DNA of 45,214 nucleotides from Azohydromonas australica DSM 1124 (lineage in GTDB: Bacteria; Pseudomonadota; Gammaproteobacteria; Burkholderiales; Burkholderiaceae_C), in NCBI RefSeq assembly GCF_000430725.1, contig NZ_KE387223.1, positions 1 to 45,214 of the forward strand. Reading direction: 5' to 3'. The stretch's first letter is position 1; each line of letters starts with the position of its first letter. Both the position numbers and the translations under genes were made by a program. Below, piece after piece: positions 34,665 to 43,241 of the stretch. The notes beneath the pieces were generated by a model. That model was given only the letters and a program-made list of their open reading frames with translations. It did not search any database and had not been told where the DNA came from.

Positions 34665-36023
34665 TTGGCCGGCCGCCGGCAGCGACGGACGTGGCGGCTA
34701 CGCCGCCAGCATGCGCTTGTGGGCTACGCCCTGGGCGGTGAGCCCGGCGCGCGGTTGGCTGCCCATCTGGGCATGCGCCTGAGCGGCGCGGCGCTGCTGG
34801 GGCAGATGCGTGCGGCCGGCTGCGCCGCCCCTGACAGCGAGCCGCGGGTCGTCGGCATCGACGACTGGGCGATGACGCGCTCGCGCTACTACGGCACGAT
34901 TGTGGTGGACTTGGAGCTGCGCAAGCCGCTGGAATTGCTGACCGGTCGCGACAGCAGCACAGTTGATACGTGGCTGGCCGCGCACCCGGGTATCTCCATC
35001 GTCGCCCGGGACCGGTCGGGGCCGTATTCGGAAGCAGTCACGCGCTCGCTTGCGGCGGCGATCCAGGCAAGCTGACCGGTGGCACCTTATGGGCAATTTG
35101 CGCGATGCCCTGGAGCGGCTGCTGCTGCGCCTGGCGCCAAGACTGCGTGAGGCAGCCCGGTTGGTGAGCGAGGAAGGAGTGCTGACCCCAGCCTTGTCGC
35201 CATTGAATAACGACACGTCACCGCCCAGACCGACTACAGCGCAGCAACTGAGCGCCCAGCGCCGCCAAGTGCGCCTTGGCCGCTACGAGGAGGTCGTGCG
35301 CCGACACGCCGCCAGCGAAACGATCCACGCCATTGCCCAGGGCATGGGGCTCAATCGCAAGACAGTGCGCATGTTCGTCCTCAGCGGACGGCTTCCCAGA
35401 GCGCGCGCCACGGCCCACTGGCCGCACCATCATGCGACGCGCATCGGCCCTACCTGCGGCTGCGCGCCGCCCAGGGCATGCGCAACGCCACGGGGCGGTG
35501 GCGCGAGTTGCGCGAACGTGGCTTTGCCGGGGGCCGCTCGACGGTCACGGCGGCGTTCGTGGGCCTGCGCTCGCCGTCGACGACTGCGGCGAGCACCGCA
35601 GTGCCCTCGGCCCGACGCGCCCGCGGCTGGCTGCTGGGATGGAGCAGACAACCCGAACGAGAGGAAGACGCCCAGACGAGAAACTACCGGCTGCACTTCG
35701 TCGCCGCGCTGTGCCGTGTCGACGCCGGCATCACCGAGGCCCGCCGGCTTGGACGGGAGCTCCTCGGAATATTGTCCCCGCACCATGACGCAGCGATGTT
35801 CGACCGTTGGCTGGCGCAACTCCGTGGGTGCGCGGTGCCTGAGCTGCGGCGCTTCGCCACTGGACTGCTGATCGACCACGACGCGGAGCGCGCTGCCGCC
35901 GTCATGCACTGGAGCAGCGGCCAAGTTGAGGGGCAAATCAACCAGCTCAAGTTGTTGAAGAGGCAGATGTACGGACGGGCGAAGCTCGACCTGCTTCGGA
36001 TCCGTGTGCTGCATCCGAGCTGA
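34665..36023 (+). pseudogene. ISL3-family transposase, frameshifted
   Basis: Pieces in two reading frames add up to an ISL3 transposase. The first has LVGYALGGEPGARLAAHLGM and VVGIDDWAMTRSRYYGT (first Asp). A +1 shift near 35068 leads to ADRWHLMGNLRDALERLLLR. A return shift near 35440 leads to YLRLRAAQGMRNATGRWREL and finally AAVMHWSSGQVEGQINQLK with the last catalytic Glu region. At least two indels make it inactive. Inverted terminal repeats could not be identified. Its 3' end abuts and may have shortened the gene at 36038. Confidence 0.8.
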
Positions 36024-36037
36024 GCGACACGCCTTCG

Positions 36038-36412
36038 TCACACGAAACTTGGAAGAACCAAAAGTCGCCGGCGTTGACAGCTGTGCGGCTGCAGGCAGAT
36101 GCGCCTGTCCCTGTGCGCGAGCATCGGATCGCCGTAGTACCAGCGCCAAGCAAAGTACCTGTACCGCTCACGCCGCAGATGGGCTTGGCTTTTTTGGTCC
36201 GACCAGGCCTTTACGGCAGCGTTGTCGTCCCTGTCGTCCGAACTGCGCTCCGGCAACGAGGGCAGGGACGGCTCGACCAGGGCCGGCCGGAACCAATTGG
36301 GGATGTCAGCAGGCGCTTGAGCCGCGAAGTAGGCGCGCAGGCTGTCAGGGGCCATGCGCTGCAACGGCTGGAGTTGAATGGATGGAGCCGCGCGGGGCGC
36401 GCGCCGCATCAC
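36038..36412 (-). CDS. Hypothetical protein, possibly truncated at the C-terminus
   Basis: The 124-residue frame reads LQPLQRMAPDSLRAYFAAQ, APADIPNWFRPALVEPSLPS and RYRYFAWRWYYGDPML. The Pro/Trp-rich middle with an ADIPNWF turn is coherent protein sequence but belongs to no family I can name. The last about 20 residues (CLQPHSCQRRRLL) look like unrelated DNA read in frame and lie beside the ISL3 remnant, so the true C-terminus may be lost. The start at 36412 or at the internal ATG 36355 is undecided. It follows the 41-residue gene by 25 bases and may share its transcript. Confidence 0.5.
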   Translation of the reverse strand: MMRRAPRAAPSIQLQPLQRMAPDSLRAYFAAQAPADIPNWFRPALVEPSLPSLPERSSDDRDDNAAVKAWSDQKSQAHLRRERYRYFAWRWYYGDPMLAHRDRRICLQPHSCQRRRLLVLPSFV

Positions 36413-36436
36413 GGCTTGTGCACGACCCCGGGGCGC

Positions 36437-36562
36437 TTACTTGTGTTTGAGCCGATCAGGCTGGGCCCGTGGCAGCCCCGGCGTGGCCGACACGGGCACA
36501 GGCGGCGGACGGATCTGCTTGGGCTTCTTTGGTTCCTTGTTGCCACGTTGTCGCTTGGACAT
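36437..36562 (-). CDS. 41-residue basic proline-rich protein, copy 2
   Basis: MSKRQRGNKEPKKPKQIRP continues PPVPVSATPGL and ends RLKHK. It has exactly the same length as the protein at 11020-11145 and agrees at about 24 of the first 26 positions, then diverges in the tail. AAGGAG six bases before ATG 36562 is an excellent ribosome site. The paired conservation of protein and ribosome site shows this short gene is real. The function is unknown. Confidence 0.75.
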   Translation of the reverse strand: MSKRQRGNKEPKKPKQIRPPPVPVSATPGLPRAQPDRLKHK

Positions 36563-36806
36563 CACCGACTCCTTCGCTGGATGAGTAGGAAAACTGCGCC
36601 GCCGTCGCGGCTGAGCACAGCGTACTGCACTGGTGACAGGCGCGCCTGCGCGCTGGCCGACTCAGGATGAATATTTTCAATTGCGGCTCGCCAAAACCGG
36701 AAAACAGTCAGCAGGGGCGGCGCTTGGGTTGAGTCGCCGGGCCGAACGTAGTTTTTGATTCCCTGCTGCCCCTGTGCTCTATCCTTGCTCTTGAGGCGCA
36801 ACGGAA

Positions 36807-36949
36807 TAGATTCAAGCCGTCACCCGATGGCAAGGCGATTTCAGACCGGAATGCTGAGGGGCTAACCCCATACCGAATCTGTTTTTCTCTGCGCCAAGAT
36901 GGCTGGCAACCCGCCCGTGGAGCAATCCATCGGCGGGTTGTTCATTTTC
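36807..36949 (+). ncRNA. Candidate structured RNA element, copy 3
   Basis: It begins TAGATTCAAG. The central block (36844-36875) is nearly identical to that of copy 2, including GGGGCTAACCCC. The 3' hairpin is AACCCGCC (36908-36915) against GGCGGGTT (36932-36939), followed by GTTCATTTT. The hairpin loop differs from copy 2 while both arms are kept. It stands alone in a gap of about 510 bases, with no gene directly downstream on its strand. Confidence 0.5.
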
Positions 36950-37075
36950 GGGAGGACCCTGCTGCGGATGTCAGCCTGCTAGACGACTCATTTGAACCCC
37001 TCCCAAGCCCCTGGGCTGGGGCCATCCGAAGCGCCCGCGCCAGCCGTTTACGACCCTTGTCACAGGTCTGCTGGA

Positions 37076-37534
37076 TCAATGCGCCTTGCGCGTGGCACGT
37101 GCGGGTGGCTCTTCCGGTACCGCAGCGGCGGACGAACCGTTGAGGGCAGTCTGCTGCAAGTGCTCTATCATTTGGGTCGGCATCTGGCTCAGCGCCGCCA
37201 TGTTGGTTTGGGCCAGATCGGTCAGGAACTGCAGGTAACTTTGCATCAGACCCTGAAGGAGGTTGGCAAAGGCTTTGGATTGCCCCACGTCCGACATATT
37301 TCCCTGGACCTGCTCAATCATTTTTCGCGGCTCCTGCGGCGTTTTGCCCGAGGCGGTCCCCTGTACGGCTTGGCTGAACATTTTTTGACCGTTTTTCAGC
37401 CACAGGCTCACCATTTCCGGCGATGCCGAAAAACTCGCGAACAACTGCATGTTACGTTGCGTCAGGCGAACATAGGGCTGCATAAACGGTTGCAGTGCGT
37501 CTGCATTGGGCATGGACGTTGAAAGGCTTGTCAT
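37076..37534 (-). CDS. Phasin family protein (PHA granule-associated)
   Basis: The 152-residue protein is all helical and Gln/Met-rich: QPFMQPYVRLTQRNMQLFAS, PEMVSLWLKNGQKMFSQ, LMQSYLQFLTDLAQTNMAAL, with a basic Ala/Pro tail (PPARATRKAH). This is the phasin pattern. Phasins coat polyhydroxyalkanoate granules and control their size, which implies a PHA-storing host. GGAG seven bases before ATG 37534 fixes the start, although the frame is open upstream into an unrelated pseudogene. Confidence 0.85.
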   Translation of the reverse strand: MTSLSTSMPNADALQPFMQPYVRLTQRNMQLFASFSASPEMVSLWLKNGQKMFSQAVQGTASGKTPQEPRKMIEQVQGNMSDVGQSKAFANLLQGLMQSYLQFLTDLAQTNMAALSQMPTQMIEHLQQTALNGSSAAAVPEEPPARATRKAH

Positions 37535-37588
37535 GAAATTCTCCAGTGGTTCCTCCATCTCAAGCAAGCAGGGCTCCCGCCAAGCTCC

Positions 37589-38310
37589 AGCGAGATCATC
37601 GGCCAGTCCTTCGAGGTGTTCTATCCGCGCGAGGCCATCGACCGCGGCTTGCCCCGTGAGGAACTCGAGCGCGCCACGGCGCTGGGCCGCTTCGGGGAGG
37701 AAGGCTGGCGCCTGCGCATGGATGGCAGCACTTTCTGGGCCAGCGTCGTCATCACGGCACTGCACGACCCGCAAGGGCGGTTCATGGGCTTCGCCAAGGT
37801 CACGCGCGACCTCACCGAGCGCAAGCGCCAGGTAGACACGCTGCGCCACAGCGAGGAGCAGTTCCGGCTGCTGATAGAGGCCGTCAAGGACTACGCCAGC
37901 TTCATGCTGGACCTCGAGGGCGGGGGCTGACCTGGAACGCGGGTGCACGGGCCATCAAGGGCTACACGGCCGACGAGGTGGTCGGGCGGCACTTTTCGAT
38001 GTCCTTGACCGCGCAGGACGTGGCCGCAGGCGTGCCCCAACGCGAGTTGGACAGCGTGCCGCACGGGCGGCGCAGAAACCGAGGGCTGGCGCGTGTGCAA
38101 TGACGGCACGCTGTTCTGGGCCAATTATCGTCATCACGACGGTGCATGACCACACCGGCATGCTGCGCGGCTTTGCCAAGATCACACGCAACCTCACCGA
38201 GCAGCGCCGCATGGAGGAACTCAAGCACACAAGCCGGCGCATGCACGAGTTCCTGGCCATGCTCGCGCACGAGCTGCGCGACCCGCTGACCCCCTTGCGC
38301 AACGCCGGAG
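37589..38310 (+). pseudogene. Decayed PAS-PAS histidine kinase
   Basis: Three frame pieces follow one another: SEIIGQSFEVFYPREAIDRG to FAKVTRDLTERKRQ (PAS 1, start missing); EEQFRLLIEAVKDYASFMLD and LTWNAGARAIKGYTADEV (PAS 2), broken by frameshifts near 37925 and 38065; then LRGFAKITRNLTEQRR and MHEFLAMLAHELRDPLTPLR, the H-box of a HisKA domain. The gene has no N-terminus, and after the H-box it runs directly into a Fur fragment. Confidence 0.8.
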
Positions 38311-38325
38311 CTGCGGCAGAGCAGC

Positions 38326-38511
38326 CATCACGATCACCTGGTGTGCGTGCGTTGCGTGCGCGTGGAGGAGTTTCATGACGCCGCGATCGAGGAGCGCCAG
38401 CGCGCCGTCGCTGAAGGCATGGGCTTCGAACTGCGAGAGCATGCATTGACGCTGTACGGCTTGTGCTCGGCCCACACGTGCGGCGGCGCAGAAGCCGCCG
38501 GCAACGATTGA
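38326..38511 (+). pseudogene. C-terminal fragment of a Fur-family metalloregulator
   Basis: The plus strand reads HHDHLVCVRCVRVEEFHDAA, IEERQRAVAEGMGFELREHA and LTLYGLCSAHTCGG then a stop. HHDHLxCxxC and the closing LYGxC are the metal-site and zinc-site signatures of Fur dimerisation domains. The N-terminal DNA-binding half is absent; the fragment is joined to the kinase H-box remnant 15 bases upstream. Confidence 0.75.
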
Positions 38512-38522
38512 AGGGCGGCCCG

Positions 38523-38753
38523 GTGAAATCGGCAGCAGCATCTGCCCGCTGGGGTGGGCATGCCCGGTGCAGGAGGCCTGCAATCGAAGCGCAGGAGTCC
38601 GCACGCCTGACCTTGCGGATCTCCGCCGAGAAGGCTCGTCAGCTGCGTGAGGTGGCGCGGGAGCGCGGTATGAGCGTCAACAGGCTGCTCGACGAGATGG
38701 CGTCGCTGGCGGTGTTCGAGTTCGAGTTCATGCGCTCCTCGCGCCGCGATTGA
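38523..38753 (+). CDS. Ribbon-helix-helix protein, possible antitoxin
   Basis: The C-terminal half reads ARLTLRISAEKARQLREVAR and MSVNRLLDEMASLAVFEFE, a good RHH DNA-binding domain of the kind found in orphan antitoxins. The N-terminal 20 residues from the GTG at 38523 are not conserved-looking, and the true start could be lost; the next ATG would cut the domain. No toxin gene is adjacent. It sits directly after the Fur fragment and may be a partial gene. Confidence 0.5.
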   Translation: MKSAAASARWGGHARCRRPAIEAQESARLTLRISAEKARQLREVARERGMSVNRLLDEMASLAVFEFEFMRSSRRD

Positions 38754-38900
38754 CGCGGTGCCCGCTTCAAGCCGCCTGGAACGGCTCGGCTTGCTGCCCG
38801 GCGATCATGTGCACATAAGTCGTTGGAGCTGTCCTTCATGCGATCAGCCATGACGGCCAGCTTGCCGCCACTGCTGCCAATGGCGCCGCCGGCCTGGCAG

Positions 38901-38923
38901 GGCCCCGTTTTGAAGGCGGGGCC
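38901..38923. terminator. Hairpin after the DUF4198 gene
   Basis: GGCCCCG and CGGGGCC form a 7-base stem with a 9-base loop, 11 bases beyond the stop of the minus-strand DUF4198 gene. There is no U-run on that strand, so efficiency is doubtful. Confidence 0.35.
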
Positions 38924-38933
38924 GCCATGCCGG

Positions 38934-39668
38934 TTACTCCGGCGCGTGTTCGAGCATGAAGCTCAGCGTTGCCAAATGGTGCGTCATGCTGGCCTTGCCC
39001 ACGTCGACAGGTGCGGACTCATGCTCTGCCTTCAGAACGTTGAGGCCCTGGTTGCGTACCGGGAGCGTGATGCGGCCGTTAGCGTCGCAGACCAGCGCTT
39101 GTGCATCGGGGTCCGTCACCACGTCCTGCCAAACCTTGGCGCGCGGTAGCGGCTTACCTTTGAAGAGCACCTGCACCGTGAGCGGCTCGTTTATGTTCTT
39201 CGGAAACGCAGCCCCCACTGGGACGATCTGCAGAGCCAGTCCAGGCGCAGGCGCCAGTGCTCCAGCAGGCAGCGCGACCAAGTGCATTGCGTACTTCATG
39301 TAGCGGCCGCTGACCGCGGCATCGCGCACTTCATCTTGTCCCTTGCCGTGCCACTTCCCCGCGGCATCGCGCGTCCAAAGGCCGTTGTTCATGACTGCGG
39401 TAAGGACGGCGGGTTTTTGCGCCAAGTCGACGAAAGCCATGCGGCCCTCGGCCACCAGTGGCGCCGCCACCGGCTGGCCCGATGCGTTGAGACCACTCAT
39501 CGAGGTGAGCTTGGGCAGGCGCTTGACGACGTCCAGGTCCTCGCCGCCGTCCCCATAGACCAGCGCAAGGTTGCCTGCGCGCTGGGCGAACCAGATGCCG
39601 TGGGACTGGGCCAGGCCGCACAGCGACGTGGCGAGGGCTGCCACCAGGAGGCGCTGGGTTGCTTTCAT
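38934..39668 (-). CDS. DUF4198 periplasmic protein
   Basis: The 244-residue protein has a signal peptide (MKATQRLLVAALATSLCGLA) and the family's first mature residues HGIWFAQRAGNLALVYGDG. Later FPKNINEPLTVQVLFKGKPL and GRITLPVRNQGLNVLKAEHE are the beta-sandwich of DUF4198 (NikM-like) proteins, which accompany metal uptake systems. His-rich positions near both ends may bind metal. It lies 58 bases downstream of the TonB receptor on the same strand, so one operon is likely. I start it at 39668; an ATG at 39692 is possible. Confidence 0.85.
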   Translation of the reverse strand: MKATQRLLVAALATSLCGLAQSHGIWFAQRAGNLALVYGDGGEDLDVVKRLPKLTSMSGLNASGQPVAAPLVAEGRMAFVDLAQKPAVLTAVMNNGLWTRDAAGKWHGKGQDEVRDAAVSGRYMKYAMHLVALPAGALAPAPGLALQIVPVGAAFPKNINEPLTVQVLFKGKPLPRAKVWQDVVTDPDAQALVCDANGRITLPVRNQGLNVLKAEHESAPVDVGKASMTHHLATLSFMLEHAPE

Positions 39669-39726
39669 GATCGTGTTTCCGTCCTTCGTCATGGTTCGGG
39701 AGGTGTCGGGGGGACACCTGCCGGCG

Positions 39727-41754
39727 TCAGAACCGGCCGGTGAGCATCAGGTGGACGCTGCGCGGATTACCTGGCGCATGCAGCGATTGCGTGCCGTCAT
39801 GCCACACGTATTCGTAATACCGGTTCGCGAGGTTGCGCACCTGAAGCTCCACATCAACCTTGTCGTTAATGCTGTAGGCGGCGGACGCGTTCACGAGCAA
39901 ATATTGGCCAAACTTGCCGGTATTGTTCAGCCGATCAAGATAGTAACTGCTCTGTCCGGCCACCGATCCCGAGAGACGCAGCGCATCCGTCACCTTGTAA
40001 TCGACACCAAAGTTGTAAAGCAGGTGCGGTACGTGATCGATTTCATTGCCCTGCGTGGCAATCGAGGCCGCGTCGGCTTTCATGATGATGGCGCGCTGCA
40101 CGGCCGCGCCGACCCAAATCCCAAGCCGCGAAGTGGGTTGCAGGTTCAATTGCAGGTCGATCCCGCGGCGCCGCGTCTCGCCAATATCCTCCGAACTGTT
40201 GTTCGGATCGTTGATCTTTCGGCGCGCTTCATTGGTCGCATATTGCTGCCACAGCGCAATGCGGCCCTCGACCCATTGCAGGGGCCGGAATTTGACGCCG
40301 GTTTCCCATCCGGTGTTGATGGAAGGCGACAGATCGTTGGTCTGGTTGATCTTGTAAGTCGCCGATCCGATGCCCACCTGGAACGTCCGGCCCCAATTGC
40401 CGTACACCGAATAGGCATTGTCCAACTTGTAGACGGCGGAAATCTTCGGCTGCCGGATCAGCCCATAATCGTTGATGTCATAAACACGATTAGTGAGTGC
40501 GTTGGTAAAGCTGCCGGACAGCTTGTCAACCCGATAGGCCGGCGTGATAGTCAGCGCCGGAATGGGCTTGTAGATGCCCTGGATGAAACCACCAACGGTA
40601 TTCAGGTCGAACTGCTGATTTCGGTCCTGTGACGGTTGCAGACGGTTGACCGTGAAAAAGCGTTGATTCTCGTTATTCTGCCGTTCAGTATCGAGCCCGC
40701 CGACCACCGTGAACTGGCCGGCCGACGTTGCTTTGGGACGCCACGTCAACGTCGTGGAGGCACCGACATGATTTTCGGCAATGATGCGTTCCTGTTGCCG
40801 GCTACCCCCCGAAAAGGTCACGAAGCGGTGGTCGTCGATGTCGTTGTTGTAGAGCTGCGCCGTCCAGAACAGTTGATTTCCCAGATCGGTTTCCGATTGC
40901 AGGGCAATTTGGCTCATGCGGCGCGTTCCACCGTCGGTGGCGTTGTGGGGCGGCGACTGATCCGGGTTGGCGCGGGACTGGGCCAGTGTCAGGAAGCCCG
41001 GCTCGTCCGCCGTCACCTCGTGGTGCCGCACGATCAGGCCGTAACGGCTGTTGCCCGCATCAGGCGAATAGAACCATTTTCCTGCAAAGCTGAATTTCTC
41101 CGCATCCGAATGGTCACGGTAGCCATTGGTCTTCTGATAAGCGATGGAATAATTCTGCGAGAAGCTACCGTCGTCGATGCCCACGGCCGCCTGTAGATCC
41201 CTTGTAGCGAAGCTTCCGTAACCGATCCGGGCGGTCCGGTAATTGCCGCCAATTTTCGTCACGATATTGGCGTTACCGGAAATGTTGTGAAGCCCATACC
41301 TCGGATCATTGGTGCCCCGCACCAACTCGATCGACTGGATATCCAAGAGCGGCACCAGGTCGAGGTACGGCATCATCCCGTCGTTGGTGTTGCTGGGCAC
41401 GCCGTCGATCAGCAGCTTGACGGCATTTATTTCTCCCTCGCCGGTGAAGCCGCGCATCGAGATCTTTCCCGACGTCGTGCCTTGGCCATATTGCGTTAGC
41501 ATCACTCCTGGCAATTGTCCAAACAGCTGCCAGTTGTTATTGACTACCTGCGTGGAAATCTTGCTTTCCTGCAGCACGTCCACCGAGGTCAGCACGTTGC
41601 GGGTCGCCAGCGGACCGGTCGCCTGGCCGAGAACCGTAATCTGCCCGAGCGTCATGGCCGGTGTTGCACTGCCGTCCGCAGCGTCTTGTGCACTGGCGGA
41701 TACACCAAACGCCATGCCGATGGCGAGAACGATCTTCTTTTTGCTGGAAACCAT
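39727..41754 (-). CDS. TonB-dependent outer-membrane receptor
   Basis: The 675-residue receptor has a signal peptide (KKKIVLAIGMAFGVSASA) and a plug domain (about 30-150: TLGQITVLGQ, PGVMLTQYGQG, ISMRGFTGEGEINAVKLLID). The 22-strand barrel ends in LMLTGRF with the terminal Phe needed for assembly. The closest match in style is ferric-siderophore or haem-type receptors with little similarity to cobalamin receptors; the ligand is unassigned. Codons are visibly less GC-rich than in the signalling island, which suggests a separate origin. An upstream ATG (41799) extends the N-terminus by 15 residues. A Fur-like box lies about 300 bases upstream in the divergent region. Confidence 0.92.
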   Translation of the reverse strand: MVSSKKKIVLAIGMAFGVSASAQDAADGSATPAMTLGQITVLGQATGPLATRNVLTSVDVLQESKISTQVVNNNWQLFGQLPGVMLTQYGQGTTSGKISMRGFTGEGEINAVKLLIDGVPSNTNDGMMPYLDLVPLLDIQSIELVRGTNDPRYGLHNISGNANIVTKIGGNYRTARIGYGSFATRDLQAAVGIDDGSFSQNYSIAYQKTNGYRDHSDAEKFSFAGKWFYSPDAGNSRYGLIVRHHEVTADEPGFLTLAQSRANPDQSPPHNATDGGTRRMSQIALQSETDLGNQLFWTAQLYNNDIDDHRFVTFSGGSRQQERIIAENHVGASTTLTWRPKATSAGQFTVVGGLDTERQNNENQRFFTVNRLQPSQDRNQQFDLNTVGGFIQGIYKPIPALTITPAYRVDKLSGSFTNALTNRVYDINDYGLIRQPKISAVYKLDNAYSVYGNWGRTFQVGIGSATYKINQTNDLSPSINTGWETGVKFRPLQWVEGRIALWQQYATNEARRKINDPNNSSEDIGETRRRGIDLQLNLQPTSRLGIWVGAAVQRAIIMKADAASIATQGNEIDHVPHLLYNFGVDYKVTDALRLSGSVAGQSSYYLDRLNNTGKFGQYLLVNASAAYSINDKVDVELQVRNLANRYYEYVWHDGTQSLHAPGNPRSVHLMLTGRF

Positions 41755-42054
41755 TTTTTGAAGACTCGGACGCGAAACGTCCTGACGGTGAATGAACACC
41801 CCAAAGGCCGCACGCGGCGAACCCGAGAGTGGGAAGGGCGGATGACGATTGCCGTGACGCAGCAGTCGTCGAGGTGATGGAATGGGGCCGCGGCACCGCC
41901 TGTCGATGCCGAAGCTTGCTGGAGCGTCGCCGTGCCGTTGTGCGGCGCCGGCCCTGTCAGCCGCTGCGGATTCGCAGCGTCATACGGCAGGCAAGACTCC
42001 ATTCCCGAGCGAAAGCAGTCAGCGATGCTATCGAACCCGCCCTGCGATGTAAAC

Positions 42055-42073
42055 TACAATGAGAATCAGTCGC
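42055..42073. promoter_or_regulatory. Fur-box-like site with overlapping -10
   Basis: AATGAGAATCAGT (42058-42070) matches the Fur core AATGATAATCATT at 11 of 13 positions. The -10 box TACAAT (42055-42060) overlaps it on the plus strand, ahead of the PepSY gene, so iron-loaded Fur would block the promoter. Confidence 0.6.
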
Positions 42074-42093
42074 ATTTGTGAGACAAGGACGGT

Positions 42094-43215
42094 ATGCGCA
42101 AGGCTGCGTCATGGTTGCATCGGTACCTGGGCCTGGCGTTGGCCGGCTTGCTGCTCGTCAGTGGCGGCACTGGCGCCTTCATCACCTTTTCCAGCGAGAT
42201 CGATGCCGCCTTCAATCCCTCGCTGCGCCAGGTGGAGGCACAGCCTGAGGCGGTATCCATCGACACGCTGGCCGCCGGCGCGCGCGAAGCCCGGCCCCGA
42301 GACACCATTCGTCTCATCGTCCTGCCGACCGCGCCAGGCGATGCGGCCGAGGCCTGGTACGCAGGCAGCCGCATGCGGGCCTACCTCGACCCGTACAGCG
42401 GGCAGATCCTCGGTGTGCGCGACACGCACGACTCGCTGCTGGGCTTTCTCACCGACCTCCACATCAACTTGATAGCAGGAGACATCGGAAAAGCAGTTCT
42501 TGGCTGGGCCGGCTTGGCCACCATCGTCCTGATCGGTCTTGGCACATGGCTGTGGTGGCCTAAGCCCGGCCGCTGGCAGCAAGCGTTCAAGATCAAGTGG
42601 GGAGCTTCACCCGTGCGCGTCTGGTTCGACGTGCACAAGCTCGCTGGCGTCCTGGTTGGAGCCTTCCTTGTTGTGATCGCAACCACAGGCAGCGCACTGG
42701 CGCTGTATGACGTTGTCACGCAACCATTACTGGCCACGCTGACCGGGAAGGGGCCGTCAACGGCCCCGCCAGTTTCTTCGCGTAATGCCGGGGAAGCCGC
42801 ATCGCTCGACACCATGGTCATGCAGGCCAAGGCCACGTTTCCAGAGGGCCGCGTCACAAGGATCGTGATGCCAGCCCATCCGCAGGCCGCAGTGGCCGTA
42901 CGCATGCAACTGCCTGGAGAAGCGCATCAGCTCGGACGTACCTTTGTCTTTTTCGATCAATACAACGGCAAGCTTTTGCGTGCAGATAACATTTTCCAAG
43001 CCAATGCAGCTGCCCGCATCTACAGCTGGCTCTATCCATTACATACGGGGTACTACGGCGGCACGGTCACCCGTGCAATGAACATACTCTTTGGAATGTC
43101 TCTGAGCTTGCTTGCAATTTCCGGCTGCTGGATATGGATGCGGAACAAATTTGTAAAAAGAAGAGCCGATCTTCGAAAGCGGATTGTCATACGATCCAAT
43201 AAAGTTGCAAATTAG
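42094..43215 (+). CDS. PepSY-associated transmembrane protein (PiuB-like)
   Basis: The 373-residue inner-membrane protein has four hydrophobic segments: about 10-32 (WLHRYLGLALAGLLLVSGG), 133-155, 185-208 and 330-350 (MSLSLLAISGCWIWM). Periplasmic PepSY-like parts lie between them, and histidines in LHRYLG, DLHINL and DVHKLAG are arranged as in family members thought to reduce ferric siderophores or help their release. AAGGA four bases before the ATG is a strong ribosome site. The Fur-like site upstream and the divergent TonB receptor make iron acquisition likely. The stop is 23 bases before an IS element. Confidence 0.88.
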   Translation: MRKAASWLHRYLGLALAGLLLVSGGTGAFITFSSEIDAAFNPSLRQVEAQPEAVSIDTLAAGAREARPRDTIRLIVLPTAPGDAAEAWYAGSRMRAYLDPYSGQILGVRDTHDSLLGFLTDLHINLIAGDIGKAVLGWAGLATIVLIGLGTWLWWPKPGRWQQAFKIKWGASPVRVWFDVHKLAGVLVGAFLVVIATTGSALALYDVVTQPLLATLTGKGPSTAPPVSSRNAGEAASLDTMVMQAKATFPEGRVTRIVMPAHPQAAVAVRMQLPGEAHQLGRTFVFFDQYNGKLLRADNIFQANAAARIYSWLYPLHTGYYGGTVTRAMNILFGMSLSLLAISGCWIWMRNKFVKRRADLRKRIVIRSNKVAN

Positions 43216-43241
43216 ACAAGCAGTTCAGCGAAGTTATCTTA

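Noticed and set aside
36648..36661. Possible seventh palindrome, GCGCG-CTGG-CCGAC, upstream of the second 41-residue gene
   Set aside because: Three mismatches to the operator; suggestive because of the gene it precedes but too weak to list.
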